Below, one piece after another: positions 33,823-46,333 of a DNA stretch of 64,000 nucleotides. The position numbers were made by a program, and so were the translations under genes. This stretch comes from Hsuehochloa calcarea (lineage: Eukaryota; Streptophyta; Magnoliopsida; Poales; Poaceae). The stretch lies in NCBI GenBank assembly GCA_036346395.1, contig CM070603.1, forward strand, positions 22,353,045 through 22,417,044, read 5' to 3'. How positions within the stretch are numbered: position 1 is the stretch's first letter; each line of letters opens with the position of its first letter. The notes below the pieces were generated by a model, which saw only the letters and a program-made list of their open reading frames with translations, did no database searches and was not told the origin of the DNA.

Positions 33823-35227
33823 TCTACGGGTTTGGGCTCGGCTCGCCACATGGAATGCTACGCGGACTGACATGCGAATGACATATGGGCAAGGATGCTG
33901 AGGTAGAAGATGAAGTGGCATGCCACGTTGACAGTGAGAGAAAGAGAGAGCCAAAAGGGAGAAATAGAGGACATGACCAGCGGTGATGGTGCTCGCGTTG
34001 ATGGCAAATGGGGGCGAGGAGGCTGGCGGTGAGGTCAAAAATGGGTTCCCGAGGAGGAGGCGATCCTTTGTGTGGCGGCGGCTCGGCAATTCCGGCGACG
34101 AGGCGGCGGTGGTAGCGAGATTGGCGGCGAGGAGTTTTGGGTTCACGTCGGCTTTGGTGAATCGATGCCGCCCATAGCAACGGGAGGCCAGCATTGGGAA
34201 GGCGACGGTGCAAGGAACACAATGCAAGGCTCGGGATGGATAGAGGTTGACCGGAGCAGTGGTGAGAACAAGATGTACGGAGAAGGAGAAGATGAGCGGC
34301 AGCGACATCTCGGTAGCAGAGAGAGAGAGGACAAGAAGGGATGGGATTGGGAGAGAAGGACCTAGAACACGGGATGATGCGCTTAAGACAGCAAGGGAAC
34401 TCACCGACGATTTGGTCAAGGTGGAGAGTGGCGGCCGGCTTTGGGGATGAAGACGAAGATGGCAGAGCGATGAGCTTTTGGAGTTGATGGTGGAAGCAAG
34501 ACGTAGAACGTTACAAAGTGAACTCAATGGTGAAGACGACACGACCGGAGGGGCAGTGATGCTGACAAATTTTGATGAAGAAGACCTTCGATGGCAGCTC
34601 GGTTCTTTGGCGGATTGCGTCGCAACAAGAGCAAAATCAGCGGGGATGACTTAGGGCTTTGGGAGAGGAACTCGGGGCAAGAAAAAGGACGCTGGTGGCT
34701 CAGGTTATAAAGGGTTGGGATGGGAGAATTTGGAAGAAAGACAGTGGTGGCTACGTATAGGACTCAGACAGGCAAGGAGTCCAGAGTGCGAAGGAAGACA
34801 ACGCTGACGGAGAGGTCCCACTAGTAGTGAAGGGGGGAGAAAGAAGGAGGCGCTGGCGATGGGCTTGGCGCATGACGAAAAGAAGGATGGGCCATAAAGA
34901 AAAGAAAACTGGCTAAAGGAAAAGAAATCAGCTTGAAAAGGGAAAACCCAGAAAAAGGAATTTCCCAATTTTAGAAATTGAATTAAAGAGAACCGAGCTA
35001 AAATAAATAGCTAATAAACTCCAAAAATTCCTAAAAATTTCCAAAAAATTGTTTGGAAGTCAACGAATCCAAATAAAATAACTTTTAATTTAATTGAAGT
35101 TTAGATTAATTACATTAAATTGTTTTGATTTCCAAAATTTCAAATTAAGCTTTTACTAAACTCGAAAATTCAAATAGTTATTTTTATTTTTAAAACTTCA
35201 AAACAAGCCAATTTTGGGATGTTACAC

Positions 35228-35695
35228 TTCTGACAACTCAGCTTATGTGTGAGCTCCTTCGAGCTCACTACCAGCCAATAAGTGATGCTATGTACCTCTT
35301 AGTTGTGCACCAGACGCATTCTCTTCAGCAGCTCGATGCCACCATAGATGACTTCTACCAGCAGATGTCTGAGGTGTGGTGTTAGCTTGACTCTCTAGTG
35401 TCGAATGTCTATCGAACCTGTCCCTATTGTGTGCAGCTCCATGCTCACTATAAGACTCATCGTATTTATGACTTCCTGATGCGTCTCCAGCATAAGTTCG
35501 AGACTGTGCGTGTTGAGCTCCTGACTCGCCACCCGCACACGAGCTTGGTGGAGGCCCTCACTGGTGTGCATGTTGTGGAGACTCATCACTGTGGAGTGGT
35601 TCAGATGCATGCAATCTTGTTTGCTTCAGTGGTTGCTACCTCTACTATGGGTCTCTATTGCACCTATTGTTAGTGTGATGGCCACATGTATCAGG
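35228..35695 (+). pseudogene. Copia gag, second part (continues from 22224)
   Basis: Reads LTTQLMCELLRAHYQPISDA, then DATIDDFYQQMSEVW, a stop (TAG at 35383-35385 where Gln/Arg is usual), LDSL, and the FLMRLQHKFETVR block, ending in a degenerate zinc knuckle (CTYC, stop, CDGH) at about 35660-35690. It is in frame with the gag part ending at 22224. It breaks off at 35695, in the zinc knuckle, where another LTR (TGTCGAACCC) begins. Together the two parts show a copia gag hit by two separate insertions. Confidence 0.8.
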
Positions 35696-36700
35696 TGTCG
35701 AACCCAGGACGAAGGATCTCTGATTCTTTGTGTTTCATACTCTAGTCCAGGAACAGCTAGTGTACACAGTCAAACAGAAGTGATAGCGAAATCATGTCAC
35801 ACGTTAATAAATTGATAATCAAAGTTTATTTCAAAATTAGACACAAGGCCAAACATAAAAGAATAGTGGAAACAAAGATAATAGGTAGGCCACGTGATTC
35901 GCCACGAGCAATCGCTTGTGCGCAACCAAGTCGCCCCGATCCTCATCGCCTTGATAACAAACTTCACCTGAATAAATTTTATTCAGCAAGAGTGAGCACA
36001 ACTTCCGTGCTCGCAAGTTACACCCAGTTAACATAATATAATGCATGCTGGTTAATGCCAAAGGGAAGGGGTATATGGTTATTTTGCATAAAGCTGTATT
36101 TTCATGTTTAAATACTCACTCGGAAGTCCGTTGGTCTCCGGCACATAACTAAAGAGCTCAGGAGTAGCTTGTCAAGCTTTGCATGATTGGTACTTGCGCA
36201 AGACCCAGAGAAGGGGGTCATATCGAATCACCGCCGATACGGAGGGAGCATTTTCTCCATGAGCTTGGCCACTTGGCCGTGGGCTTCAAGACTTATTTGA
36301 CCTATACAACCTAATCGCCTCGACGCCACTTCTACGATGCCGACATCGTAAGTGTGTATAATCAATTTCTACACTCACGTGATACCGATAAATATCATAA
36401 CTCATTGCTTATGTACATATACATTACGAAATGTGCCCGTCGAATCAAAGAACCGGTGGGTTTCTCGACCCACACGTGGTCTCTGAGCAAACAATCAACC
36501 AAAACGCATCCTACGCCGAAATTACATAAAATGGGATTGCTTGCTCGACAACAAGGACTACATAATGGTGCCCTACAACCGTAAATAAGTGCTTCAATAT
36601 TTGCTACACAAATTACGTTTCAACATAGGTTTATGACTATAGCGACATACACGAGTAGGTTCCATCGATTCTTCCGATTCTTGTGCCAAAGAGGAACATG
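35696..36700 (-). repeat. Truncated LTR of Del/Tekay-like type
   Basis: The plus strand starts TGTCGAACCCAGG, like the starts of the solo LTRs at 22225 and 56839, in the middle of the copia zinc knuckle. It also has the paired short text with GAGTGAGCAC and GTGCTCGCAAG near 35988-36015 that sits at the same distance from the end in those LTRs. The candidate TSD TCAGG (35691-35695) has no partner I can find, and no GATGTTACA end follows, so the far side is lost. The right boundary is approximate. Confidence 0.5.
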
Positions 36701-38082
36701 GTATTGTACCTTGATTCTCTACTCAACAAAAATAACGACTTCACCCTTCTTAAAGGAATACTCGATGTATGTTCATTTCCTCCGCACATAACTCTATTGT
36801 AGTCTTCCTTCGCTTGAAATGGACGAGGATAACTTTTTGAATCATGTAGGGCGCTTCATCGGCTATGTTGCCGAGGAGGTTTATACAAGGGAACGAGCGC
36901 CACATCGACTCATAGGATGCGATTTCGATGCGCTACAACACAATAATCATATATCATACTCCGTAATATTACGTCTCGAACTGACTGTACATATATATGT
37001 AACTCTATTTTTGCAGTGCTGCCAGCAAAAACGAGATCACCTATGCGCATTCTACGTATGCCATCATATGCAGCTATTGATTGCTTCTAGGACGCACGAT
37101 CCCCATTGATACGGATCCACCTAGTTGATTAGATGAATCATGATTGTTGGCCCAATCTTTCACGGTACACTCGAAGATCAGTAGCAATCTCACAAACCAA
37201 TTCGGTGAATTGAATTGTAAGAAAATCAATATACTAACAAACCAATCTAATAGATTGAATTGCAAGTAGTAGCGTTAGGTGAATAGTACTCCGAAACAAG
37301 AGATAGATATCTTGATCTTGCTCTCAATCTTTCTCCCTCAATCTCTCCAACTCATATCACGACTAAAGAACACACGATATGCGCCAAAACGGCTTTTCTG
37401 TATTTTATTATCTAAATCATAACTTGTCCTCCCATATGGTGCGGCCATGGGGGGTTTATATAGCCTCCCACGCAAGCACAAAAAGTTGGATGAATAGTAA
37501 CCGACTGCTACAGTAATTCCATACCAGATTACTATTCATATAAACAGTAATCCGACTCGGTTACTGTTCACGTGAACAGTAATCCGAACCAAAAAAACTT
37601 TCTTTAATTAGAATTTAAACTATTCTAATTTTGGAATAAAATATTTAATCACCAATTGGTTGTCTGAATTGGATCCAAACTGAACCAACCCACATGCCAT
37701 GTTCCTAGTGTCCTCTCCATGCATGGCCAAATCTCTCTCTTGGTTTCCCTTGTGTTGTGGGCTTTCCTTCTCTTAGCTTCTTGCACGAACTTGTTCCATG
37801 CACTTGATGCTTCTTCTGACGCCAATGCAACCCTTGCTGCCATACCACCACATGTCTTTCTTGACTGCATGCACGCGCTAGGGTTTTATCCCGAGAGAAC
37901 GTCCCCTCTCGTTGACCAGCATCCCCATCCACCCTATCGGCCTTCACAACATTTTGTTTTACCTTTTGCAATGCTTTGGTTGTAGATATGGCCGTATCAC
38001 CCATGTTTGTCAATCTCGTAATAATTATCTCCTAATTATAAATTTAAATATATGCTTACTACTTTACTCCTGCTAGCGTCAG
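36701..38082. other. Unassigned repeat-like sequence
   Basis: No gene identified. 37380-37720 resembles LTR text, with several CAGTAATCC/GGTTACTG-type inverted motifs and the perfect palindrome at 37561-37582. Open frames at 37719-37985 (plus) and 37705-38013 (minus) overlap each other and match nothing I know. 36819-37109 is open on the plus strand but without a recognisable motif. Confidence 0.35.
37561..37582. repeat. Perfect 22-bp palindrome
   Basis: TTACTGTTCAC is followed at once by its exact reverse complement, with no spacer. Similar but imperfect ACTATTCATATAAACAGTAAT text lies 25-40 bases upstream, so it is part of a small motif family. Confidence 0.8.
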
Positions 38083-38229
38083 GGCTTGAACATAGAGTTA
38101 AATGCAGTCGAGATGGACCAGGTCATGCACATTCGAGGGGAGCTCTATGGCTTCATCAAGGCAGACATAGTTAACACCACCGGAGAGTTTCACGCCATCG
38201 ACACCGATGAACGACCTCGAAACAATTGA
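38083..38229 (+). pseudogene. Last exon of a CACTA-encoded protein (tentative)
   Basis: After an AG acceptor at 38081-38082 an open stretch reads GLNIELNAVEMDQVMHIRGE, then FIKADIVNTTGEFHAIDTDE, ending at TGA 38227-38229, with 230 bases of AT-rich 3' sequence before the subterminal repeats. The position and the GEFHAIDTDE-type ending resemble the C-terminus of the second protein or protease-like product of plant CACTA elements. The rest of the gene is missing. Confidence 0.45.
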
Positions 38230-38724
38230 TTCAATATTGTAATTCACTTTGACTGGTTGTAATTCAATTTGTAACTCTAGCGACAATGTATACTTGAAAT
38301 ATTCTTTTGTAATTGATTTTGAGTTAAATGATCACTTTGAGTTGTCAACAATTATCGCGACATGTTTCGCTTGCTAGTTTTCAGAGGGCATGGCTAGCAA
38401 TTCCCGAGGCTAATGAAAATACGATAAAAATTAATTAGGACTAAATATTATCACGAGGCGGTTCTAATCACGAACCGTGCGTGATTCAGAATATCACGCA
38501 CGGTTCATGGTTTGAACCATGCGTGATATATGGAATCACTGACGGTTCCAACCACGAACCGCTCGTGATATTATAGAATCACTGCACGGTTCGTGGTTGG
38601 AACCGTGCGTGATAAGTAAGATTTTCAACCGTCTCGCTATCACGCATATAAAATTTCTGACGGTTCAAAACCGTCTGTGATGACCGCACGAACCGCCTCG
38701 TGATGAGCTTTTCTCGTAGTAGTG
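38083..38724 (+). mobile_element. Terminal part of a CACTA (En/Spm-type) element
   Basis: The right end reads TTTTCTCGTAGTAGTG, the reverse complement of a CACTAC...GAAAA terminal repeat. From about 38455 to 38705 the sequence is filled with subterminal repeats of the form CACGCACGGTT / AACCGTGCGTGAT in both orientations, typical of CACTA subterminal regions. I see no left CACTA end in the window, so the element is truncated or displaced by later insertions; 38083 is the start of the recognisable part, not a true boundary. Confidence 0.75.
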
Positions 38725-38739
38725 TATGTATCCTACATT

Positions 38740-38744
38740 CCTTT
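38740..38744. repeat. TSD CCTTT, left copy
   Basis: Directly before TGTAATATCCC; repeated at 46334-46338 after GGTTACA. Confidence 0.8.
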
Positions 38745-41562
38745 TGTAATATCCCATTTAGTTATAGCCTAGAAAAAGGATAAAGGAAAGGACAAAAGAA
38801 AGAAAGAGAGAGAACGAAGAAGAGATGCATTCGTGCAAACCGGCATGGGCGATTCTAGCGAGTGTAGGCTTCAGGCTCAAGTAACACCCCCTCCCACTCC
38901 GGCCATGGCCATGGATGTAGCCACGAACCGAGGGAGGAAGAGATTAAGAAGATGAGCATTTTCTCACCGCTAGCCCACAAGTCCCAGTCCACAAGGCACA
39001 ACTAGCAACTAATCCTCACATCCACCTCACCCCGCCAGACCAGATGCAATCGAATGGAAAGATGATCGAGGAGATTGTGCGTATCTGAATAGGTTGAGTG
39101 CCTGAGCCCAATAAACCCTAGCGGCAGGCAACGACAGACGGGAGGAGGCCGCACGCCTGCGCGGGAAGCTCAAGTCTGGCCGCCTGGGGGCTAGGGTGGG
39201 CTGCGGGGGGCGACACGACGAGATAGAGAAGAGCTGGGGAGGGGAAGCCGCTGGAGGGTTGAACTATAAGGGATCTCCATCTACCGCCTTCTGGGCGCCT
39301 GCTGCGGGCTACATCGCTACACTGCAGCAAGGAGGCCGACTGGCCAAGGAGGAGGCGGAGATGAGGAGGCCAAGGGGACCGAGATCGAGAGCGAGGCCGT
39401 GTGAGGGGTCGGCTGTGGAGGGGATCTATCGACACCAACCTGATTGGCTAGGCTAATTGGTACAATGCATATATGGTGTATTGAATATTGTGTTATAATC
39501 CCAACTGTTGATGTTGTATTGCATGTTTGCATAGACAATCAGACAATAAATATCTGGACTATATTGTATTTTTTGTAGTGATGAATTCTACAATTTGTTT
39601 GTAGATTTGCAATAATGGAGAAACAAACTTTGCATAACAATTTCACAATCAATTCAAGTACCGCTCCCTTGACCGACGAGAGAACACAACTTAGTGGTAT
39701 GTTTGATTTATTTGCTATTCACTGGAGCATATTTATTTGTTTTTAGATGATTATTTACAATTTAGCGAGGTGCCTTCATTATATTTCTCTCTTTTGTTGC
39801 TTTGCTTATCTTCTATTCATGTATGAATTTAGACTGTACATGAGTAAAAGATTATGTTTGTGTCAATTTAGCTTAGTCCTTTGAGTCCATCATTTGTTTT
39901 CATCCTGACTTCGCCACTGCAAACCGATGGTGTATAGATGGACCGGATTGTGTGCAGGTGCATGCACATGGTCCAGCACGTGTGTTTTAGTCAATCGGGA
40001 TACCAAGCCAAGGAGGAGTTCTACCCTGCTATGTTCCTCCTTGTGTGTGCGTGAAACAAAAACGCAGCCACATCAACCACATCGCCCCATGCTTTATACC
40101 CTACCCTCTTGCTGTCGCATGCTTGCATAACCCCTGCCGCACCACCTCCTTGCCGCGCTGCTGCCTCGCCTGTCGCACACCGCTGCTACCCTACCGCGCC
40201 GCATGCCTGCTGCCGCAGCTACAATGTTGGGCTGCCGAGCCACTGCCGCTTGCCACCAGCAGCCGTGCTGATTATTGTTGACCTAGCCGCTAGCCCTAGC
40301 TACCGGTGTTGCTGTAGTTGTTGCTGGTGCTGGTGTTGTTGTAGCAAAAGGGAAGGAAGGAGAAGGCAAACAAGAAGGAGAAGGAGAGGAGGAAAAGGTA
40401 GAAATATTAGGGTCTCGCCATTGGCAATGATATTGAAATCATCACTATATTATTGTATTGTTGTTTATTCAAAGGTTAGGGTACGTAGATCGATAGTGGA
40501 AATTGGTAATTTGTGATGCCATGTTTCTGTTAACTGTGTTGCTGAGCCTTACGAGGGAGTTTTGTGTTATTGACGTCATGTTTCATAGCTTTGCTATCTT
40601 AGAAAAGTTGTAGGTGATTGTCTAAGATTTCTTTAAAAGTGCAAGATCACTGAATTTGGTTAAGCAGTGTAAATGATATGATTTCTGGAGCACTGCTGTC
40701 CATAATTACATCACCTTTAGCAACAGCCATGTACTTTGCTTTGTTGCGTGCAGTACATGGTTGAAATAATTTATGGTCAAAATCAGGAATAGTTAGATAA
40801 TTTTCCATAGTTTCCAAAAGTGGTAGGGTTTTCTATTTTTCATGTGGTAGTAAAATATATAAAAAAATTGTTAAGTCTACTGTTATGTAATGTTCCAGAT
40901 TGACATTCAGGGTTAAAAATGAGGATTTAGGCAGCGTAATCAGAGAATTTGTATGATTAGGAAAGTATAGAAAATATTTTGTAGATTCCAGAAAACATAG
41001 AGTTTACTTTGTTAGGATTCCAGGAGTAAAAGTTATGCCTGTTTGATCACTGAGACAGCCGATGGGTTGTTCGGTTAAGATGGTTTGATTGTGTCGGGTT
41101 TCCGCGTATGAGTGATGTTGAGTTGTTTTATATTCATGTAATGTTGAATATTTTTTAGATGAATTATTGGATTTGTCCGGGGAATGTTGCTTCGATTTCA
41201 GTGCCACATTTGCATTGTTTTGATTTTCGTGGCAAAAGGTAAGTGCATGGTAGAGCGGTAGACATCATTTTATTTGTCACTTATCTTTACAATTAAATTT
41301 CCATGAAAGTTATTTATGCTTATTTAAATGCCATGATAATGTGATGGTATGGTAGTGATATGATGACCATGGTGATGACGCGGTAAGGATGATAATAGAT
41401 CATGTTAATGTACAATAGAAAATGTTGCATCATTTGTATTCATCATAACATGATTGCACGAGCCAAGTCCATGAGGACATCATGTAAATATTTTTGTGAG
41501 GTCGGTAAGAACGGTTACATGTCTATTTTGGAGAGCTCTTGATAAAATCCTACAAATGTAAG

Positions 41563-41567
41563 GACTC
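41563..41567. repeat. TSD GACTC, left copy
   Basis: Matches 45649-45653. Confidence 0.88.
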
Positions 41568-43722
41568 TGTGAGGACCCCGGATTATTGGGCTTGTAATGC
41601 TTAGTCACCAATTGACCCTAGCATCACAAACGAAATAACCCGTGTCTTCGAGACATGTATACTTCCCAGAAATGCAGTATACACACCTCTTTACAAAATT
41701 CATGCATCAATTCCATTCATTCACATAGAACCGAAGCAAAACAACAACCAGAAGATAGCACAAATAAAGGATAGTTATTACACAAGAGAGGCCGACTGGC
41801 CAAATGACATATACATATAGAAATTGAACAGCGGAAGCAAAAGTGCCATAAGATGGCCATAAACCAAAAGAGCCAATCAGTGTGCCTTTAACCCACAAGG
41901 CAACCGACCGGACCGCCAAGCTAGTCGTCGAATCCACAACACATTTCACAAAAGTGAGGCCCTTGGGGCTCACCCTCCTCCTCTGCAACAAATAGTTAAG
42001 CAAAGCAAATGAGTACAAAAATTGTACTCCGCAAGACTTACGTGTAGTGTAACAGACCTATACATATGCTACATGCAAGCTTATTTAAGTGGAGGTCAGA
42101 TGTTTCATTTTCAAAGACAAAGCAATGTTTATTTGCAATAATGTAGTACATTTAAAAGCAAGTTGACAAATCTGTTTTTAATGTTCAAATAACCGTAAAT
42201 GACAACAATATAATAGTAGCTAGAGAACAACAACAATCCTGGAAGTGACTAAACCATTAGCCACCACAACAATAGCATGAATTACCCATTCATACCAACC
42301 ATGTCAAATTTTAATTTAAAAGGTTGAAGTCTAACTCTTGCAAAACCTAACCAAGCGTGTCCATAATCTAGGACGAGGCTATTCGAATAGTTTTATACCC
42401 TGCAGGGGTGTACCAATGTACCCACACGCCAGACCGCCTTTTTGCCAAGCTATTAAGCACACTTCCTTAGGTATGCCGGCACGGCTAAGTCCTACGAGAC
42501 ATTTTTAATATTGTGTATTAACCACGAGTCGCCCGTATGGATAGAAACCCATACGTTGTGTCGGGGTCATTGTAAAGCCTCGGTCAACTACCCGTCGCAG
42601 GTAAAGCCTTGGACAACTACAATGCCCCTCGAGGTGGAGAGCCTACCCGGAATCTCCACCAGCGCACACCCAACACAAGAAACACATATCCTTTTTCACA
42701 CAACACACACAACCCCCTCCTGCGACTCAGAGATAACACACGCCAAAGTACTAAGTCAAGAGAGGTCCCATATCCCTCTCGCGTGGTTAGCACGCAAAAA
42801 TGATTGGAGAGTGTGACACAAGATGTTCGGTCCTTGTTGACTTAGGCAAGACATCCACAAACCCAATAACCCACCATCCAACCACTTGCCCAAGTCTAAA
42901 ACAATGTTTTATTTTTAGATTTTGAATTTACAAAATAACAAAACACAAGTGCTAGACATAATGGAATAATATTTAGATGTGTGATCAAGATCATCGACTA
43001 AAATCGATGATCGTCCATTACTACCGAAACTAAGCATTTCTAAGCAAATTCAATTCGAAATCTACTAAGTGACAGGAGCTCATCCATCGAACTCAAATCA
43101 CAGCAAATAACCTAGGCTCATGGTAGTAGAGGATAGACAATTCCTACAGATTATGCAACTATAGGATACTAACCATAATTTAACAACAAAATAGCAATGC
43201 ATACATACAAGTTGAAATCAATATATTAGACTTGAAAAATAATGGGATTAACATGATCAAACCGCTTGTTCGCTTGTGTGGGTCAAGATGTTGCTGAGGA
43301 TCAATTATATTGTCAATGTGCTCTTCGGATCCTAACGAGAAAGCGAGAAACAACTGATAAGAACGAATAAAACGCAAAGACCAAACAGTAAACTTTCTCC
43401 AAAAATTCTAAAAATTTTACAGTAGCAAGGGCACGATTTATAAAGAATTTAGCAATAAGAACCAATTGATTTGGATTCTTAATGCAAAAGATATGCCCAA
43501 ATCAATTTTGCTCAGCTTTTATAAATCATAAATGCTACTATTCATTAGCAAAATTTTCTGGAGCTATACTGAGGTTGGAAACATTTTTAGATTAAAGTTC
43601 AATTGAAAACATAACCCACAAAATTTGAATCTCCCGAAAAGGAATTAAAATGAATTAGTTATGCATTTTACAAGTTATCGTATTTTTCAGTTGATAAATA
43701 AATCCTTTCGGGAAAATAGCAG

Positions 43723-43837
43723 GACTTACGACTGGGTACAAGTCGTATCAGAACTTACGACTGGACAATAGTCGTAGAAGAACTTACGACTAGGTAGTGG
43801 TCGTAGAAGGACTTACGACCAGGTAATGGTCGTAGAA
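43723..43837. repeat. About 29-bp tandem repeat, four copies
   Basis: Copies of ACTTACGACTGGGTA... followed by GTCGTAGAAG begin at about 43724, 43753, 43781 and 43810. Each unit is itself a small inverted repeat (TTACGAC / GTCGTA). Confidence 0.85.
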
Positions 43838-44911
43838 TAATGATCGAAGGAAAAACTCTTCGACAGGATCCAACGGTCCACGTGGATCCGAGCGCGCGGG
43901 CGGCCGAGAGACCCTACTCGTCAACCGTTGGATCTGGATCCAACCGGTCACGACCGAGACGCGCGACGAATTCAAATTCCAGAGCGATCCCGAGCCGTAG
44001 ATCTTAGGACCGACGGTCCGCATCGACTCAAGTTCAAACCGTCTCCCTGTTTTCGTCCGGCAAACACGACGGGGAAGAATGACTCGCCGCCGGCGGCTCT
44101 GGCCGCGGCGGTGCGAGCAAGTGCCCAAAATGGGTCCCAAACCTCATTGCGCACCTAATGGTACCAATGAATTCGGCGGCGGTGGACCAGAACGCCGGCA
44201 AGCCGGAGAGAACCGAAGTGGTCCGAAATGACAAAAGCGAAAACGGCAAATGCGCTCAGCTGCGGTTCAAGGGAGCAGGTGCCAGGCCACTAGGGACTAA
44301 AGAGAGGTTACCTGAGCGCAAAGGATGCACCGAGGAGAGTCGAAGCAGCCCGGGCGAAGAAGAATGGTGCTTGCGGCTGAAATTGGGGGAATCCGAATTA
44401 AGCCAAGCCCTGGACGAATTGAGCAGAATTGAGTGAGGGTTAAGCTTCAGAGGGTAAAGAGGGAGCAGAGGGAGCAAAGACCCGAAGAAGAAAACCCCTG
44501 GTGCACCGACTCCACCGGAGCTTCAAAACCGACAATGGCGGCCGAGGGATTACCGAGGATCTACAGCTCCAGCGGACTTGTGAGTGCTAGCTAGAGTTGC
44601 GGAGGTGCTAAAGGAAGCTAAGGGAGAAACAATGGAGCTTAAATAGCCGAGGATGACCGAGAGCAACAACGATATCCCGCTTGGGTCAACCTGGCCATTT
44701 GAGCGCGAGAGGGCGACGGGAGCAGTTGGAGAGTGGACGTCTGAGGGAGGAGTGCGACGGGCATTAAATGCGCGCAGAGATAGCCGTTTAAAGGCGACCG
44801 AGGAGTGGACTGGACGCGCGGCGTTTCTCCTCTGCGCACGCCATGGCTGGGCTCACGCGCGCGCTGTCAGAGGAAGGAGACGATGTGTCGACCGTCGGAT
44901 TGAAATCGAAA

Positions 44912-45059
44912 GGCTGAGTTAGATCGAGTGGGTTGAAACGATCCCGTCGTTCGGTTGGTCGAAGACCGTTCGATGCCGATCCAACGGCTGAGTTAGATCG
45001 GGTGGATTAAAACGATTCCATCGTTCGGCTGGTCGAAGACCGTTCGATGCCGATCCAAC
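44912..45059. repeat. 74-bp tandem duplication
   Basis: Two copies beginning GGCTGAGTTAGATCG at 44912 and 44986, with few differences (CCCGTCGTTCGGTTGG against TCCATCGTTCGGCTGG). Confidence 0.88.
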
Positions 45060-45648
45060 GGCTCACGACCCGCACACCTGATAGACCGCGCCGGTGCGAT
45101 TAGTTGACTGGACCGAGTCCAGTGGCTCGAGCCCGAGTCCGTTTCGAACCCGAGGAACAGTGCAAACCAGTTAGGATTTGAATCCTAAACATCTGATTTT
45201 TGAGGAATTATTTGAGGTAGCAAACAAACTCCAAAATTCATGAAATTTTAACTGGAGCTTGCTGACAGCAGGAGGAACCTCTCATAAAATTTTTAGAGAT
45301 TTCCAGGCACTGAATTTTTCTCCAGAAATTCCAGAAGAGGGGAAATAGGGTTTGACCAATTTTTGACTTGCCTCCAAAATTATCAAATAATTTCTAAAAA
45401 TCATGAGATAATTCAGAGGTGTTGCCAAGCCTCCCTAGAACTCAGGGAAAAGATTTCCCAGGGTTGGGCACAAGATCTATGACAAGGAGGTTTTTGATTA
45501 GAGTCAAATGAGGATTTGAATTTGATTTTTCTATAATTCTTTTTAAAAGAATTACAAAAATGACCAAGGGCTTCAAGATGCAAGAAAAATTTTAATCTCT
45601 TTGTATTTTCTTACATTTGAAACACAAATCCAAATTTGGGATGTTACA

Positions 45649-45653
45649 GACTC
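45649..45653. repeat. TSD GACTC, right copy
   Basis: Matches 41563-41567. Confidence 0.88.
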
Positions 45654-46333
45654 CACTGTGATGGACGATAGAGTGGTTCACCGACGGGAGATCAGTTCGA
45701 TATACCGGTATTAGCTAATAAAATTGCATATGGATATGTAGCATACTTTAGCATTGCATACATGAAAAGAGGATGATGTTAAGTGATTACCTGAAAGATG
45801 ATGATATTAAATAAGTATATGATTGATGATAATAATGATCTAATTTGAATGATAAGTTGTTTGTTTATTATTTTATTGTGTACTTGCTGAGTCTTGGACT
45901 CACCCTTGTTTCGTTGTTGTTTTTAAGTGATCAATGAAGGCGTGGGATGGAAGTAACACATATACATCACATGCTATCAATCACATGCATTATTAATTAG
46001 TTGCGATCATTCAATCTAGGGACTTGGTATTTCATCTAGATTTGATTAGTGGATATGGTTATCATTAGCTTAATGGTCGGAACTTGTTTAATTTAATTAT
46101 GTCTTGTTTATCTAGTTGTTGTTAATCAATGTTCCCGGGCGCATGTTTCCTGGCGTTCTCGGACCCGTGGCCCTGAGCTCATTGGGCACATGGTCCAAGC
46201 TATGTGAAAGTTAATCCTTTACATATTTATATTATTACGACTATCGAAAGGTGACATGTTGTGGTTTTATTACATGCATTGCTTGTTGGAATTATAGGTA
46301 ATTGTGATTCAAATTAAGAGTGAAAAGGTTACA

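Larger units (their letters stand above)
22225..35226 (-). repeat. Solo LTR of a Del/Tekay-like family, split by a gypsy element
   Basis: Two pieces, 22225-24046 and 33823-35226, make one minus-strand LTR of about 3.2 kb. On the plus strand it starts TGTCGGGACCCGG and ends TTGGGATGTTACA, that is TGTAACATCCC...GACA in LTR orientation. It lies inside a copia gag whose frame resumes exactly on its far side. Flanks are AAAGC and CTTCT, so there is no clean 5-bp duplication; a few bases appear lost at the right junction. The two other solo LTRs at 41568-45648 and 56839-60994 share the same end sequences. No internal region is present, hence a solo LTR. Confidence 0.75.
41568..45648 (-). repeat. 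Minus-strand solo LTR of 4.08 kb (Del/Tekay-like)
   Basis: The plus strand starts TGTGAGGACCCCGG and ends TTTGGGATGTTACA, with the 5-bp duplication GACTC on each side (41563-41567, 45649-45653). The ends match those of the solo LTRs at 22225-35226 and 56839-60994. It carries two internal tandem repeats (43723-43837 and 44912-45059) and a GC-rich middle. There is no gag-pol. Confidence 0.88.
38745..46333 (+). repeat. Plus-strand solo LTR, split by another solo LTR
   Basis: Pieces 38745-41567 and 45649-46333 form one LTR of about 3.5 kb, starting TGTAATATCCC and ending AAGGTTACA, bounded by CCTTT on both sides. It is related to the LTR of the 24052-33817 element: both have GTAAGTGCATGGTA / GCAAGTGCATGGTA and the block CTTGCTGAGTCTTGGACTC / TTTGCTGAGTCGTGGACTC followed by an intron-like TTTA(A/G)GTGATC. 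No internal region remains, so LTR-LTR recombination is inferred. GC-rich patches near 39120-39440 and 40100-40400 contain open frames that are not credible genes. Confidence 0.8.

Noticed and set aside
33760..34542. 260-codon minus-strand frame
   Set aside because: It runs from the gypsy LTR end across the TSD into a solo LTR, so it is a chance frame in GC-rich repeat DNA.
43790..44922. Several 60-116-codon frames on both strands
   Set aside because: Inside a solo LTR with tandem repeats; mutually overlapping and without motifs.
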